Shown here: piece by piece, positions 13,670-14,802 of the stretch
Position numbering within the stretch: the stretch's first letter is position 1
Layout of the letters: each line of letters begins with the position of its first letter
Origin: Pseudomonadota bacterium
GTDB lineage: Bacteria > Pseudomonadota > Alphaproteobacteria > Caulobacterales > Caulobacteraceae
Direction of reading: 5' to 3'
DNA: 14,802 bases
NCBI GenBank assembly: GCA_023451375.1
Contig: JAEXZS010000058.1
Coordinates: forward strand, 1 to 14,802
Notes under the pieces: model-generated
The model's input: the letters and a program-made list of their open reading frames with translations, nothing else
Told to the model about the DNA's origin: nothing
The model's database searches: none
Position numbers and translations under genes: made by a program

Positions 13670-14802
13670 ATGAAGGCTTTGTCGATCGGCGGGCGCATCA
13701 ACCTCCTGGCCATCGTCACCCTGGCGGGACTGATGCTGGTGACGGGATTGGCCTTGCTGCGGCTCGACGCGGTCATGCGCGACGAGATCGCCGACCGCAC
13801 CCGCAAGACGGTCGAGGTGGCCCGGAGCCTGGCGGCCCACTACCATGGCGAGGAGCAGGCCGGCCGCATGACCCGCGATCAGGCCCAGGCCGAGGCGCTG
13901 AAGTCCCTCTCGGCGCTGCGCTACGGCCAGGAAGACTATTTCTGGGTCAATGACATGCACCCGAACATGCTGATGCATCCGTTCAAGCCCGAGCTGAACG
14001 GCACGGACATCAGCCAGAACAAGGACGCCAACGGCGTGCTGATGTTCCAGGAGATGGTCGAGGTCGTGCGTCGCGACGGCGCAGGCTTCGTCGCCTACGA
14101 CTGGTCCAAGCCCGGCCAGGAGCAGCCGTCGCCCAAGATCTCCTATGTGACGGGCTTCGCGCCCTGGGGCTGGGTGATCGGCTCGGGCGTCTACACCGAC
14201 CAGATCGCCGGCGCCGTCGGCAAGGCGGCCCTGACGCTGGGGCTGATGACGCTGCTGGTGGCGTTGGGTGTCGGCGCGGCGGGGTGGTTCATCGGCCGCT
14301 CGGTGTCGCGGCCCGTCGCCGCCCTGGCTGGACGGATGCGCGGCCTGGCCCAGGGCGACCGCGTCTCGACCATCCCCGGCCTTGGCCGCAAGGATGAGAT
14401 CGGGGCCATGGCCACAGCCCTGGAAAGCTTCCGCGACGCCGCCGTCGAAAAGGAACGGCTCGAATCTGAAACGATCGCCCAGCGCGCGATGTCAGAGCAG
14501 GAACGCCTCGCCCGCGAAGCCGAGAAGGCGGCCGATGCCGAGACCGACCGTATCGCCATCGGCGCGCTGGCCCAGGGCCTGTCGGCGATGGCCAACGGCG
14601 ACCTGACGCACCGGATCGAGGTCGAGTTCGCCCCCAAGGCGGCGCAGCTGAAGACCGACTTCAACTCCGCGATCGCCCAGCTGCAGCAGGCGGTTTCGGT
14701 GGTGGTGGCCAATGTCTCGGCCATCCGTTCGGGCGCCGGCGAGATCAGCCAGGCGGCCGACGACCTGTCGCGCCGCACCGAGCAGCAGGCGGCCAGCCTG
14801 GA
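13670..14802 (+). CDS. Methyl-accepting chemotaxis protein, N-terminal 377 residues (truncated by window edge)
   Basis: Partial gene running off the right edge. An N-terminal TM helix (about 10-30) is followed by a periplasmic sensor of about 150 residues. It has the single-Cache (sCache_2-type) motifs EDYFWVNDMHPNMLMHPFKP (88-107) and PWGWVIGSGVY (165-175). A second TM helix (about 187-208) leads into a HAMP domain (209-262, with RPVAALAGRMRGLAQGD). A charged helical linker with many Glu/Ala leads to what looks like a second HAMP-like segment (about 295-345, ALAQGLSAMANGDLTHRIE). The signalling helix then starts (SRRTEQQAASL) and is cut. The ligand is unknown; sCache_2 receptors often sense small organic acids. 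GGGGA lies 5 bases before the ATG. The flagellar genes in the same window fit its role in motility. Confidence 0.94.
   Translation, partial: MKALSIGGRINLLAIVTLAGLMLVTGLALLRLDAVMRDEIADRTRKTVEVARSLAAHYHGEEQAGRMTRDQAQAEALKSLSALRYGQEDYFWVNDMHPNMLMHPFKPELNGTDISQNKDANGVLMFQEMVEVVRRDGAGFVAYDWSKPGQEQPSPKISYVTGFAPWGWVIGSGVYTDQIAGAVGKAALTLGLMTLLVALGVGAAGWFIGRSVSRPVAALAGRMRGLAQGDRVSTIPGLGRKDEIGAMATALESFRDAAVEKERLESETIAQRAMSEQERLAREAEKAADAETDRIAIGALAQGLSAMANGDLTHRIEVEFAPKAAQLKTDFNSAIAQLQQAVSVVVANVSAIRSGAGEISQAADDLSRRTEQQAASL

Noticed and set aside
12821..13978. 385-codon minus-strand open frame across trmB and the receptor start
   Set aside because: It covers two well-recognised plus-strand genes and the spacer between them, with no recognisable protein features.

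Overview
The window looks like the chromosome of a GC-rich, flagellated alphaproteobacterium of the Caulobacterales. Brevundimonas or a close relative is my best guess. The grounds are the very high GC, the ruvCAB-ybgC-tolQRA order, a divergent flgBC-fliE / fliOP flagellar block whose shared promoter region carries TTAA-type (CtrA-like) and GANTC (CcrM-type) motifs, and the protein sequences themselves. The genus is an inference. I see no insertion sequences, phage genes, CRISPR arrays, tRNA or rRNA genes. This is ordinary core chromosome, and I found no convincing new multi-gene system.

Left part (1-6285), all on the minus strand and therefore read right to left: yebC, an mgtC/sapB-type membrane protein gene, ruvC, ruvA and ruvB (Holliday junction resolution), a small one-TM hypothetical gene, ybgC (acyl-CoA thioesterase), tolQ, tolR, and the 5' part of tolA running off the left edge. 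Gaps are mostly short. ruvC and ruvA overlap by 4 bases, and tolQ-tolR-tolA are separated by only 2-3 bases. TolQ/TolR form the proton-driven motor and TolA the periplasm-spanning arm of the envelope-constriction machine. tolB and pal presumably lie beyond the left edge.

Middle part (6418-9389): a small acidic one-TM protein gene (plus strand) converges on the flagellar operon flgB-flgC-fliE (minus strand: proximal rod and MS-ring/rod junction). That operon diverges from fliO-fliP (plus strand: export-gate assembly). The 150-base flgB/fliO spacer is the best regulatory candidate in the window. An HU-type nucleoid protein gene follows fliP.

Right part (9423-14802): a large exported protein with a beta-rich N-terminal region and a long TPR-like helical array (minus strand) is divergent from a DUF983 membrane zinc-ribbon gene and trmB (tRNA m7G46 methyltransferase). 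A methyl-accepting chemotaxis protein with a single-Cache-type sensor and apparently two HAMP segments runs off the right edge.

The most useful second looks are the flgB/fliO control region, the exported TPR protein, the two small unassigned membrane proteins, the stable hairpin across the DUF983 stop codon, and several non-ATG start decisions (tolA TTG, ruvA GTG, fliP GTG, trmB GTG).
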